A DNA stretch of 64,000 bases from Sacculina carcini (GCA_916048095.2 OU696572.1:5289362-5353361), one strand, 5' to 3'; positions 44,755 to 56,239 are shown, numbered from the stretch's first letter. Numbers and translations are program-made. The notes: generated by a model not told the origin, from the sequence alone.

Positions 44755-45402
44755 GTGAAAGCTCTGACAGATTTAGCGCCGCCGTCATCGTCAGCCCAAT
44801 TACGAAGATTTCTAGGAGTATCTGGTTTTTATAGACAAATGATTCGCAACTACGCGTCTCTGGTCTGCCCTCTCACAGAACGGATTCGAGCAGAACAGAA
44901 CAGTAAGAACCTACAGCTGAGTAAATGTGAACTAGAAGCTGTCGACGCATGTAAGAAAGCACTAGCCAGCTCTACAGTGTTAAATCACACTCTGACGTCA
45001 TGCAGTCATTACCAGCTGGTGACCGACAGTTCTCAGGTGGCGATCGGAGCAGCGCTATATCAGATGGTCAATGGAGAGCCTGTCCTGGTGGAATTATTTT
45101 CTAAGAAGTTGACAGATGCTCAGAAGAAATATTCAACGTTCGACAGAGAGCTGCTGGGTGCATATTTGTCAGTAATTCACTTCAAGCACCTGATTGAAGG
45201 ACAAAATGTTGATTTATTTACTGACCATCTTCCGTTAGTGGGCGCTTTCTTCAGTAAAAAACCGGCTAAGTTGGATAGACAGCAGAGGCATTTATCTGCC
45301 TTAACAGAGTACGTATCAGATGCCAAATACATCCGTGGTGCTGACAACGTTGTAGCAGACTATCTTTCCAGACCGGTGAGCAGCGTGACAGTCGATGTGT
45401 AG
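44755..45402 (+). pseudogene. Gypsy 2 RNase H domain
   Basis: It continues the RT frame after the stop at 44713. LRRFLGVSGFYRQMI and the thumb/connection region lead to the Ty3-type RNase H, whose acidic residues are all visible: VTDSSQVAIGAAL, FDRELLGAY, FTDHLPL and GADNVVADYLSR. It would degrade the RNA of RNA-DNA hybrids. It ends in TAG at 45400-45402; integrase follows after 150 bp of decayed linker. Confidence 0.85.
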
Positions 45403-45539
45403 GATCTGCCAGCGTTAGCAGCGGCACAAGCCATGGACGAGGAATGTGGGTAATCGCAACACAAATTGAAGCCTTTTAAAATCAGCGGCGACCATGATAT
45501 TTATTGTGAAACATCCCACGTTCATCCACGACCATTTGT

Positions 45540-45872
45540 GCCGCTTGAGTATCGCCGAAATATTTTCTAGCATCTGCACAGCCTGTCTCACCAAGGTGTC
45601 CAGAAAACAGTGAAGTTAGTGAAGGAAATATATTTCTGGCCGTCATTACAGCGTGACGTGAAGGAGTGGGTGAAAGAGTGTGTTGATTGCCAGCGGGTGA
45701 AAATCAACCGCCACACGAAGCCGCCAATTGCACCATTTTCAGCTGCTGCACGGTCGTTTTGAAACGGTTCATATTGATATCGTTGGTCCACTACCGCCTC
45801 AGTGTATGACCGGACATCCGTTCGCAAATCCACTGCGGTACATATTAACATGTGTATTTGTAAAAAAGTACT
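45540..45872 (+). pseudogene. Gypsy 2 integrase N-terminus, truncated
   Basis: The HHCC zinc domain is readable: LSHQGVQKTVKLVKEIYFWP, then DVKEWVKECVDCQ. After a break near 45760, VHIDIVGPLPP carries the first catalytic Asp. The similarity stops at about 45872, before the second Asp; no LTR follows. The remaining 45873-46260 is AT-rich and unrecognised. Confidence 0.75.
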
Positions 45873-46199
45873 TGCTCGATTTGGATCACTGACGTACGAT
45901 GTTGTACCTCCGCATGATAGCGTGCTGACATGCCGAAATGTGATTTTTAACATATTCTCGACTCGTGTGCAGTGTTGAATTTTTGTCATCGTCAGTTATT
46001 GTCATCGAGATCATTGTCGTTGTCAATTCTTTGTCACACTCAATATGTGTGGGAGAGTACTATGAATTGTGTATCTGGTAATATTTTGTCATTAAATCTA
46101 TATAATATAGCAGTTCATACATCACACATTCTTATATATATTACATATTTAATAACTCATATATATAACAATGTTCAAGCACTTTATCATATAATAATT

Positions 46200-46377
46200 A
46201 TTTAATCACTTGTCAATATTCCATGTTGGAACAAAATTATAATTATTACATAAGTCTGCAAAAGAGACAATGTCTCAGCAGACACTATATCCACTTTCAA
46301 TATTTATTGTTGTTAAGCTATTTGTTATTTGCTTGTGGAAAAAATACAATTTGAACTTGAACTTGAACTTGAACACA
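46200..46377 (+). repeat. Possible LINE 3' end with (TTGAAC)n tail
   Basis: AAGAGACAATGTCTCAGCAG, a TTGTTGTTAAGC segment and ACAATTTGAACTTGAACTTG form a short stretch ending in hexamer repeats, as LINE 3' ends do. No coding part is attached. A (CA)n-rich region follows to about 46840, giving only low-complexity frames. Confidence 0.4.
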
Positions 46378-46854
46378 CACACACACACTCAAGCACAAGA
46401 GTCATACACATACACAATCACGAACACACACACTCACCTGCATGCACACACACAAACACACACACACAACAGACAAGTACATATACGCAAAAACACAAAC
46501 ATAAACGCACGTTTACATACTCAAAAACACAAAAATACACACGCACATACATATTGAATAAGAGAGCACAGCAGACATACAGCACAGAAGACAACATAAC
46601 ATACAACACATTAAGACAACACAGAAGGCATACAACGACATACACTCAGATTGACAAATCACAACAAAATAGACACACAAATACAAACCAGAAAACACAA
46701 CATAACAGACATACAATGACATACACTCAAACAAATAGACAGAGAACACAACACAACAGATACACAAACACAGAGCTCAACACAACAACACACAGACAGC
46801 ATACAATGGAGAAACATACATTCACCAGAACGGAAAACACACGCATGAAGCACA

Positions 46855-49200
46855 TCTATATATATAAAAGAGATCCTCTGTCTGTCTGTGTGTTTGTCTG
46901 TCCCACCCTCCTTGGTCCGTTTTCAGCAAGCTGCTACTCGGTAACCACTTGGTGTACCCGCCAACAATGTATACCATTACGTTGGAAATTTTCTTGTCTA
47001 CACGATAGGATACATTTAAAATTTTAAAAATAAAACCCAAAAAAGTTATCGCGGTGAAAAGACAAAATGAACCCTGAAAAATGCGAAAATTTTGGTCAAT
47101 ATTCCTGCATCTACTCCTCATAAACCAGAAATGGTACAGCCAAACAGATTATACCACTGTGTAGAGAATATTCTGTTCTACGCGGTAGGCTACAATTCAT
47201 ATCCAAAAATTAAATATAAAATATGTAAAAATGACAAAATTTCAGTCTACATTCAAAATTATATTTAAGCTTGACGCGTCCGATTTTCTGTACTTTTTTC
47301 TCTATTTCTCAGCAACTAAACATCACACATCTAAATAAATATTACCATCATGCTGGGAATTTTGTTTTCTACAGCACGGTATAAATTTTAATTTTCCAGA
47401 GCGTATTAAGAAAAAGTTAAGGCGGTGTGAAGTCAAAATGACAAAGTCAAAAAGGCACTGAAAAACGCGAATATTTTGGTCAATATTCCGCTATCTATTC
47501 CTCTTAAACCAGCAGAGTAACAGTTATAAAAATTATACTATTGTGTAGAAATTTTTGTGTTCTACAAGAAACGCTATAATTTATACCCACAAACGATACA
47601 AAAAACGTGTAAAATTGGAAAAATTCTCAAATACATCCAAAATTACACTTGAACACCGTGCGACGAAAATTAATTCATTTTTCTACCTATTTCTCAGAAA
47701 CTATTTGTTACACATAAAAATAAATTATACCATCGTGCTAGAAATTTTGTTTTCTACAATACGGTATAATTTGTAATTTTGCAAAGTGTATCTAAAGGAA
47801 GTTACGGCGGTGTAAAGTCAAAAGGAAATATTGCCAATTTGACAGCTATTATGCGCACTTGCGATTACACAGGAATATACTACTATGTAGATAATTTTGT
47901 GTTCTACAAGATAAGCTATAATTTATACCCACAAATGATACAAAAATGTGTAAAATTGGCAAAATTATCAAATACATCCAAAATTACACTTGAACACCGG
48001 GCGACTAAAATTAATTCATTTTTCTACTATTTCTCAGTAACTATTTGTTAAACATAAAAATAAATTATACCATCGTGCTAGAAATCTTGTTTTCTACAAT
48101 ACGATATAATTTTTAATTTTCCAAAGTGTATCTGAAGGAAGTTACGGCGGTGTAAAGTCAAATTGTCATGTTGCCAATTTGACAGCTATTATGCGCACTT
48201 GCGATTACACATGAATATACACTGATTTAATTTCACCGAAGTCCAATCACAATTTACGCACTTGCGATTACACAGGAATATACTACTGTGTAGATAATTT
48301 TGTGTTCTACAAGATAAGCTATAATTTATACCCACAAATGATACAAAAAACGTGTAAAATTGGCTAAATTCTCAAATACATCCAAAATTACACTTGAACA
48401 CCGGGCGACTAAAATTAATTAATTTTCTACTATTTCTCAGTAACTATTTGTTAAACATAAAAATAAATTATACCATCGTGCTAGAAATCTTGTTTTCTAC
48501 AATACGGTATAATTTGTAATTTTCCAAAGTGTATCTGAAGGAAGTTACGGCGGTGTAAATTCAAATTGTCATGTTGCCAATTTGACAGCTATTATGCGCC
48601 CTTGCGATTACACATGAATATACACCGATTTAATTTCACTGAAGTCCAATCACAATTTACGCACTTGCGATTACACAGGAATATACTACTGTGTAGATAA
48701 TTTTGTGTTCTACAAGATAAGCTATAATTTATACCCACAAATGATACAAAAAACGTGTAAAATTGGCAAAATTCTCAAATACATCCAAAATTACACTTGA
48801 ACACCGGGCGACTAAAATTAATTCATTTTTCTACTATTTCTCAAAAACTATTTGTCACACATTAAAATAAATTATACCATCGAGCTAGAAATCTTGTTTT
48901 CTACAATACGGTATAATTTGTAATTTTTCAAAGGGTATCTGAAGGAAGTTACGGCGGTGTAAAGTCAAAAGGACATATTGCCAATTTGACAGCTATTATG
49001 CGCACTTGCGATTACACAGGAATATACACCGATTAAATTTCACTGAAGCCCAATCACAATTAAGAATGCATCATATTATCTCCAAGCATGGATGATGTGG
49101 TTTTTTTGCGTACAGTTTAATTAATGCTACACTATACTGAATAGAAAGTCTTTATTGTCCTCAATAAAGACACATCAAATGTTCCGCACGACGGGCGGGT
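46855..49200 (+). mobile_element. HLE-B, second long copy
   Basis: It starts A|TCTATATATATAAAAGAGATC and follows the 7592-10250 copy in the same order. Its leader includes AACCCAAAAAAGTTATCGCG, and a satellite of four units occupies 47510-49060 (landmark GTGTTCTACAAGATAAGCTA near 47908, 48307 and 48706). It ends at the hairpin at 49184. No genes. Confidence 0.7.
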
Positions 49201-51336
49201 AAAATGCTACTTGGAACAAAGTAAGCTACTGAATTTTACTGTGTAATTTAATTGGTTTAATTTCAAGTTGCATACGATTAAGTTGCATAAGGATACGGGT
49301 TGTAATATCATGCAATGCCAAGTATATGCATATGCTGTTTTAGAGGAAGCATTAATCTAGAATTATAGAGATGTTTCATTGTTTTGATAGTGTTACACCT
49401 CTGAATTACTACACACGAAGGACGGGTGTGAATTTGAGTAGTGTTGAGGGAAAAACATCGTCAATAATTAAAACAAGAATTTACAAATTTGAATTTTCTA
49501 TTGGTCGTTTTTCATCAATTTTCTTTGTGTTTGTTTCGTGTTTGAGTTCTGAATTATTCCGCACGACGGGCAGCTTTAAATATGAGGCGGGTTGTGGAAA
49601 AACCTGTTTTCTAAATTGAAACATAAATTTTACATTTAGACTTTTATATTAGCTAAAACTTTCCTGTGGGTTTGTTTTTTTTTCAATTTGCACTAATTTT
49701 TTTATGAATTGAATATTAATTATATTTTATGAACTGTTCCGCACGACGGGCGAATTAAATGTATCTATAAAGAGTGGGTTTAAATGATAGCGAGGTATAT
49801 GATATTTTGCTAGCAGTAAATATTCTAGCGATAAAAGTAGAATAGCTCTTAAGCAAATGATTTTGGAGAATGATGTGAACCTTTAAATATCTTTTGCGAT
49901 CTGATGATATATGTATTAGGAATAATACGTAGCAGAATATAGATTGCATAATATAATATCGGCTGTAATATCAAGGGCTGTATTATCGGTGTAATCCAAA
50001 AAATAACAACTGTATGAATATGATGCATTAGTGGAAGCATTAACCGGGAATTATGAGATAATATGATAATGGTGTATAATTATATCGCATTATGCAACAA
50101 ATGTGAATTTAGCTGCCTTACAGTTTGGTCCCGATACTATATTGGCGGGTTGAGAGAAAAGTATTGGTGGGCCGCGTGTTTGGGACCCCTGGGGTAGATA
50201 ATCTCAGTCTTCTGATTACAAATTATGATCGCATCAGTATATTTTGTGATCACAAACTAATAAGTTAAATCACCTCAGACTAGGCTGAGAGCGGTCAAGA
50301 TTGAATGGTTGGGTTGGGTTGGTTAGGTTTGACTCAGGTTATATTGGGTTTTAATGATAGCGGAAAATATATAAGTTTTAACAATAAATATTATAGCGGT
50401 AAAAGTGAAATAGTACTTAAGCAAATGATATTGGGGAATGATGTTAAGTAATAAATATAGTTTGGAAACATTCTGATGAAAAGATTTCATCATCTTTCAT
50501 TTTTTGTTTCGTGTTTGTGTTCTGAATTATACCACACGACGGGCAGATTTATATATCAGGCGGGTTGAGGGATTATATTTGTCAAAATAAAAACAAAAAT
50601 ATTCACATTTAGACTTTTCTATTGATTAAGATATTTATAGGTTACATTTTTTGGTTTTCAATTTGTATTCATTATATTTTATGGATTTGATATGAATTTT
50701 ATTGTATGAATTGTTCCGCACGACGGGTGTGTTTTTAGATCATTTTTTCAAATGGTTCATTTAAAAAAAGGTATTTTTTTTTACAAATAAAAATGTTCCG
50801 CGGGCAGCAACTATAGACAATAGAACGTTCAATTTTCCCTGTAGAATTAATCCATACACAAAACCAATGGATTTGACTTCAAATATGAATTTTATTGTAT
50901 GAATTGTTCCGCACGACGGGCGGGTTTAAAAAAAGTGTTTCCATTTTTTAGTTCATTTTTTTCAAATGGTTCATTTAGAAAATAGTATTTTTTTAAAAAT
51001 AAAAATGCTCCGCGGGCAGCAACTATAGACAATAGAACGTTCAATTTACCCTGTAGAATTAATCCATACACAAAACCAATGGATTTGACTTCAAGATGCA
51101 GAACGGATCGTGTTCGAGTTCTGAATTATTCAGCACGACGGGCGGGTTTAAAAATGACTCAGGCGGACTGAGGGGAAATATTTTGTCGAAATAAAAATAA
51201 TTAAACTTATAATTTTCAATTGATTAATATTTTTATGAGTGTACCCTATTTCATTTTTATTTTTCCATATTTTTTTATGAATTGAATATGAATTTCATGT
51301 TATGAATTGCTCCGCACAACGGGCGGGTTTTAATGC
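49201..51336 (+). mobile_element. HLE module array and HLE-D (forward copy 3)
   Basis: 49200-50090 repeats the 19601-20470 array. 50130-51130 repeats HLE-D with the G-rich tract near 50307. The segment between GCAGCAACTATAGACAATAG and GGATTTGACTTCAA is present twice, at about 50810-50882 and 51015-51093. Hairpins lie near 49560, 49738, 50532, 50715, 50909, 51131 and 51309. Confidence 0.6.
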
Positions 51337-51787
51337 TATATATATACATAAATAAGAAATTATCTGTCTGTCTGTGTATGTATGCTTGAATATGAGGTGA
51401 CATAATTGCGCTGGTTCATTGTTCGCTGGTTCAATGATCAGGAGCTTGAAACGCAAACGAAGCGATGGCTCATTTTTATGAAATAAAAATGTCCCGCGGG
51501 CAGCAATAAAACGTACAATTTCACCGTATAGAATGAATTCATATACAAAACTAATGGATTTGACTTCAAGAACCAGAACGGATGGTATTCGAGTTCTGAA
51601 TTATTCCTCACGTCGGGCGGGTTTAAATATGAGGCGGGCTGAGTGAAAATATTTTGTCAAAATAAAATTAAAAATAATGAAATTTAGACTTTTTAATTGA
51701 TTAAGGTCTTCATGAGTTTGCCTTATTTATTTTTAATTTGCAATATTTTTATGAATTGTTCCGCACAACGGGCGGGTTTTAATGCTA

Positions 51788-51788
<1 letters not shown>
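51337..51788 (+). mobile_element. HLE-A, complete-looking copy
   Basis: It runs from ATAAATAAGAAATTATCTG with TCTGTCTGTG to hairpin CCGCACAACGGGCGGG, TTTTAATG, CTAG (51785-51788). The body holds CCCGCGGGCAGCA and one internal hairpin (51609). Confidence 0.65.

Positions 51789-51850
<62 letters not shown>
51789..51850. repeat. (TA)n tract between HLE-A copies
   Basis: Sixty-two bases of pure TA immediately after the CTAG end of one element and before the start of the next. Confidence 0.9.
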
Positions 51851-51854
<4 letters not shown>

Positions 51855-52552
51855 TAAAAGAAATTATCTGTCTGTCTGTGTGCGTGTATGCTTGAATATG
51901 AGGTGACCTAACTGCGCGGGCTCAATGGTATTGATCAGGGGCTTCAAACGTAAACGAAGCGATGGATCATGTTTATGAGATAATAATGTCCCGGGGTGGG
52001 TTTATATATGAGGCGGGTTGAGGGAAAATATTATGTCAAAATAAAATAAAAAATATTCACACTTGGACTTTTCTATTGAGTAGGACACTTATGAGTTTTC
52101 TTTTTTTTTAATTTGTAATATTTTTTATGAATATGAATTTTTATGAATATTAATTCTATTTATGAATTCCTCCGCACAACGGGCGGGTTTTAATGCTAGT
52201 ATAAATATAAAAGAAATTATCTGTCTGTCTGTGTGCGTGTATGCTTGAATATGAGGTGACCTAACTGCGCGGGCTCAATGGTATTGATCAGGGGCTTCAA
52301 ACGTAAACGAAGCGATGGATCATGTTTATGAGATAATAATGTCCCGGGGTGGGTTTATATATGAGGCGGGTTGAGGGAAAATATTATGTCAAAATAAAAT
52401 AAAAAATATTCACACTTGGACTTTTCTATTGAGTAGGACACTTATGAGTTTTCTTCTTTTTTTATTTGTAATATTTTTTATGAATATGAATTTTTATGAA
52501 TATTAATTCTATTTATGAATTCCTCCGCACAACGGGCGGGTTTTAATGCTAG
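51851..52552 (+). mobile_element. Two head-to-tail HLE-A copies, nearly identical
   Basis: Copies of about 353 bp run to CTAG ends at 52196-52199 and 52549-52552. They share every landmark (TGTCTGTGTGCGTGTATGC, GTCCCGGGGTGGGTTTATAT) and differ by only a few bases in a T-run. Direct head-to-tail joining without TA or target sequence between them is a known Helitron outcome. Confidence 0.8.
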
Positions 52553-53067
52553 TACACATATAAGACAGAATTAGGAAACAATCAGACCTTATAATCAGTA
52601 CTAAGGATATAAATTACAAATTACAAATTACATACATGTATACAAACACATATATACAGACACACAAAGTGTGTCATTCAGTGCACACGAAGTTGACACG
52701 TGTCATTCAGTGCACACGAGTGCACACGAAGTGTGCATTCGTGTATAGTCGACCTCTGAGATATACCTGTGAATGGGATGAGTGAAAACGGTATATTTGA
52801 CGCATGCATTCTGCTGCATTTTGAGTGTGTCTGTGTATGTGCGGGTGAGTCTGTGTATGTGAGTTAAGATAAAACCCACGTTGACAATGCACCATTGGCT
52901 ACATGAGCGTTTGTTTGTTGCGCTTGATTTACGGCTCAAACGTGCATTAAAATTTAATAGGTGTATAACATAAGTAAGAATACTTAATATAAGTAATTCA
53001 TATAGAATGCCCACGAAGCTACGAGACGCACGTAGTGCGGATCTACTAGCGACCATAACCACACGAA

Positions 53068-53119
<52 letters not shown>
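52553..53119 (-). mobile_element. Flank and reversed HLE-C end, then (TA)n
   Basis: 52990-53069 is the reverse complement of the HLE-C terminus at 5975-6040 (CGCACGTAGTGCGGATCTACTAG form). It is followed by a 50-bp TA tract (53070-53119). 52670-52720 has a 20-bp direct repeat GTGTCATTCAGTGCACACGA. 52740-52980 shows nothing recognisable. Confidence 0.45.
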
Positions 53120-53122
<3 letters not shown>

Positions 53123-53164
53123 GAAAGAAAAGAAAACACAAATGACTGCCACTCTTTGTCAAAC

Positions 53165-53189
53165 GTCTCGGTCTTGAGACCTTCGTCAG
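53165..53189 (-). ncRNA. Hammerhead-ribozyme-like core in the Penelope terminus
   Basis: On the minus strand CTGACGA is followed by A, the stem GGTC-TCAA-GACC, and GAGAC. The hammerhead catalytic core is CTGANGA, stem II, GAAAC, so one core base (A to G) departs from consensus. Penelope-like elements are known to carry hammerhead motifs in their terminal repeats. I could not settle stem I/III or the cleavage triplet, so activity is doubtful. Confidence 0.5.
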
Positions 53190-53312
53190 TGACTAGAAAC
53201 AGATCAGTGATTCAAATGCAAAACCGTTAGTGATATATCCATATTGTGCTACATATATGACAAAACCTCGTGACTATTTCCTTGAACACACCCTGAAGTA
53301 TATTACGCATCA

Positions 53313-53389
<77 letters not shown>

Positions 53390-53557
53390 TATTTTTCCAT
53401 GTTTTTTCCCTTATATATACACATACAGACATATACATCTATATACACACATATATTACTACGTCTTCTTATAATAATAATTGTGAAGGCAAGGTTCCTA
53501 AATTAACATGCCCATCCCTACCATTTATATTTACATTATTTATGATGTAGGCGGCTT

Positions 53558-53923
53558 CTACTGTTTTCTCTCAGATTTTTTCCCACATTCAGCTACAACT
53601 TCCACCTTTTCCCAGTTGGGTAAGCTGCCACATTCCTCAATGTGTACTACTAATGAATTAGACATTCTGTGATGTCTCACATCCGCACGATGTTGTTTTA
53701 TTCTCGTTGCAATGCCCTTTCCTGTCTCACCGTAATAAGTCTTATCGCATCCACTACATGGTATTTTATATACTACGCTATCTTTATTGGTTAGTTCGTT
53801 TCCTGTTTGAGTGTTCCTAGATGTTTTGACTGTCTTTTTCATAAGTTGATCGGATATTTTAATGCTGCTGTTGGTACCAGCATGTAGTTTGTTCTCTTCA
53901 ATATAGTGTTCAGTTGTCTGCAC
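53558..53923 (-). CDS. Penelope-like GIY-YIG endonuclease domain (fragment)
   Basis: The frame on the minus strand contains VVYKIPCSGCDKTYYGETGK, where the Y-K-I-P-C...Y-Y-G-E-T-G pattern is the GIY-YIG nuclease of Penelope-like elements, with its CxxC insert. ATRIKQHRADV and HIEECGSLPNW follow. This nuclease nicks target DNA for priming of reverse transcription. The C-terminus is near natural (stop at 53558-53560). The N-terminus begins within the linker between RT and nuclease (ISDQLMKKTVKTSRNTQTGN), and no RT is found upstream, so it is a 5'-truncated copy. The next upstream sequence belongs to a different LINE. Confidence 0.8.
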   Translation of the reverse strand: MQTTEHYIEENKLHAGTNSSIKISDQLMKKTVKTSRNTQTGNELTNKDSVVYKIPCSGCDKTYYGETGKGIATRIKQHRADVRHHRMSNSLVVHIEECGSLPNWEKVEVVAECGKKSERKQ

Positions 53924-54033
53924 TCCTTTGATTCTGGAACGATTATCATGACCTTATTTGTATTGAGTGCACACTTTTGTCTTTGATGTATTTTTTGCGC
54001 TTTCCTTTTGCATTTGATTATGAATGCTGATGT

Positions 54034-54925
54034 TTATTTCAAATCCTGGAATATTTGCATGATCTTTTTCATTTCATTACTGAGCTTTTCGGATGTAGGA
54101 CGCCTTATCTTGACATGAGACAGAAACATGGTTTCGAATTTGTATTCTAGTTTTTTCATTTTTTCCTCCATTTTTTTAGTATAGTCTGATTTTCAGCGTT
54201 TGGTGGTGGTGTTTGTTGCACAACTGTTGCTGCCTTTTTCTCTTCGACAATTGCCTTCGCTTTCTCATAGGGCATCTTCTCCTGGTAGGCCAATTTGCTG
54301 ATGTTTGCCTCCTTGATGAACACGTGACAGTCCTTTGATGTTGAGACGTTATTTGGTTTGCAGTTTGTGCACTTGGGAGCACATATGCCATCGTGTGGAA
54401 TGGAGCCACATGTGACACAACACTTAGCTATGGTGCAAATTTTTTGACGGTGTCCGATTTTGCCGCACCACCCACACACTGATGGTGTCGGGAGCCACGG
54501 ACGGACCTAATATCTCAGATAGTCGAACCTGATCTCCGTGGGACATTTCAGTTTTGCAAAAGTCAGAAATAGAATGGGAGAGTGTGGTTTGTTATTTTGT
54601 CTGGAGACTTGGGTGATACCCAGAGGTGACATCCAGTCTTTTAATTCTTCAATAGATATCTAAGGGGCGTAGATCGACCCCTTTTTGGAATTCAGCCGTT
54701 CGTGGAATGTGAACGATGCCGCGCAATCGCCCACTTATTGAGCTCGACATTAGGTCAGCTGTCTGCTTTTGGTTTTGTGTTTGGACCAATATGCTGCCGT
54801 CTCTAAGCATTGAGGCATAGGAGGTTTTTCCGTGTATTATTTGGTGGAGACATGCTTCTACTCAGGGCCACCATTTACTTTAATCTGGGGTACATCGAGT
54901 AGTTTGATGCTTACGAACGCTTATG
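54034..54925 (-). pseudogene. LINE ORF1: RRM-like domain plus CCHC zinc knuckles
   Basis: Minus strand, in order: GKTSYASMLRDGSILVQTQ and HIPRTAEFQKGV (start of a nucleic-acid-binding fold), ISIEELKDWMSPLGITQVSR, PHSPILFLTFAKLKCPTEI, then VRPWLPTPSVCGWCGKIGHR. Zinc knuckles follow (C-x2-C-x4-H-x4-C; CCVTCGSIPHDGIC; CTNC), then a Lys-rich helix. This is the gag-like ORF1 of Jockey/I/CR1-group LINEs. One frame change lies near 54660, an in-frame TAG precedes VRPWLP, and a run of seven A (54170-54176) separates KKW from a Lys-rich tail that ends at TAA near 54034. No RT is attached. Slightly upstream (55070-55150, minus) a frame with CNRCAG...C may be a further knuckle-like relic. Confidence 0.65.
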
Positions 54926-55132
54926 CCATTATATTTCTCGCCAAAACCGAGACAGGAGGAAGGAATGACGAGGAGCTGAAGGATGAGTGAGAGTGAGAAC
55001 GACCTGACTGAGCTCAGTTGTCGCATTTGACTGCCCACATATGATCACATTGTTATGAGCGGTGAGAACCTGTTCGATATGAACATAATTCGGGTCGATT
55101 ACAATGTGTGTCATTTCGGCCCAGACCAGCAC

Positions 55133-55418
55133 AGCGGTTGCACCGGGCTACCCAGAAGCGGCCGTAGACGACTGACTGTAGACACACGAACAGCCGGCCC
55201 CCCATGTAGCTGATCAGAGAGCGGCCAAAACTTCAACTATTTACAATCCAATAATGATATTTCTAGTTTTACTTAAATAAGATTCTTATATTTACTGAAC
55301 ACTCTTTTCCATCCTAATTTTTACTATATTTGAGATGTTTACCGCACCTTATTAGCAAAAACTTTGGAGCTTATACCCCAAAAGGCTTACTTTCTAAAAT
55401 TTTATTTGTTGTTTGCAG
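55133..55418 (+). other. Intron end before exon 55419
   Basis: Mostly AT-rich with no gene recognised. It ends in a clear acceptor TTTTATTTGTTGTTTGCAG. Confidence 0.4.
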
Positions 55419-55505
55419 TGCGGGAAACTTGTTCCAACAAAAGAGAAAGTTGTCGTCAGGAATATCGTTGTGAGGACACCACTTCTGGCCCAACGTGCGT
55501 GAAAA
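55419..55505 (+). CDS. Host gene exon: four-cysteine repeat module (copy 2)
   Basis: Eighty-seven nucleotides lie between acceptor TTTGTTGTTTGCAG and donor AAAA|GTCAGT, phase 1 at both ends. The peptide starts RETCSNKRESC, continues YRCEDTTSGP and ends TCVK. It matches the exon at 39838-39924 in length, phase, donor and residues (ETC, NKR, RCEDT, GP, CVK). The Cys spacing is C-x6-C-x5-C-x8-C. Splicing from the earlier exon gives Val at the junction and keeps the frame open. It is therefore most likely a duplicated exon of the same secreted protein, with further copies expected to the right of the window. Phase-1 modules with four Cys suggest FOLN- or EGF-like units, not proven. Confidence 0.7.
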
Positions 55506-56239
55506 GTCAGTAACGGAAAACTCACTGGACATCACTAATACATCATCATCCCTATAAACAACCTTAATTTGCAGCTGGTTCATACAACTGACATTATATT
55601 CAAGCAAAATATTTGAATAATCAAGTATAAGAACTCCATTAGCACTAGAAATGTGACAGTCTTAGCCGGATGCATTTTGCTAGTTGTCCAAAGTTGATAC
55701 ATGCTGCCATCATAGCTTTGTCCTCATATTATTATTCGTGATTCTGTTAATGTTCCAGTTTGTCAATTGAAGAATTTTCGCATATTTTTCCAGGCATCTA
55801 TAATTGTGTGCAGGCCGTATACCTGGGGGCTGGTGGTATATATCGTAAAATTTCAAGTGTTCAACATTCCGCAACATAACTATATTTGACAACACAATCT
55901 TGCCACAAGACGAACAACGCAAATTCCTCAAACGAACAATCAAAACCAAATGCCTAGCAGTCCACGAAGTGAGTACAATCGTAATGAAAAATGTCAAACA
56001 CTCTACATACAGACACTGAACGCGCAATATAACACTCGAATCAACATAGCAGAGACGGTACAACACATGCCCCGTTGTCATGCCAACGGTCACTGAGAAC
56101 AATTGTAGGTATATAAAACGCACACAATACAACACAAACGTTTCAAGGTTTGCCGGTATAAAAAACACCATATAGCCCGGCGCGAATCTCAATCAAAACA
56201 CATTGTCCACCCAATAGTGTTTCTAACAATATTAAACAG
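55506..56239. other. Downstream intron, unclassified
   Basis: No transposon landmark or exon-like segment seen. The long minus frame at 55710-56192 has no recognisable motif and is probably chance. Confidence 0.35.

Larger units (their letters stand above)
53120..53950 (-). mobile_element. Penelope-like element, 5'-truncated
   Basis: Minus-strand order is GIY-YIG endonuclease, 3' UTR containing a TA tract (53317-53384), then a terminal segment with a hammerhead-like core. RT is absent. The plus-strand left border is near 53120 next to (TA)n. Confidence 0.7.

Noticed and set aside
52703..53152. 149-codon minus frame
   Set aside because: Half of it is (TA)n translation and the rest shows no motif.
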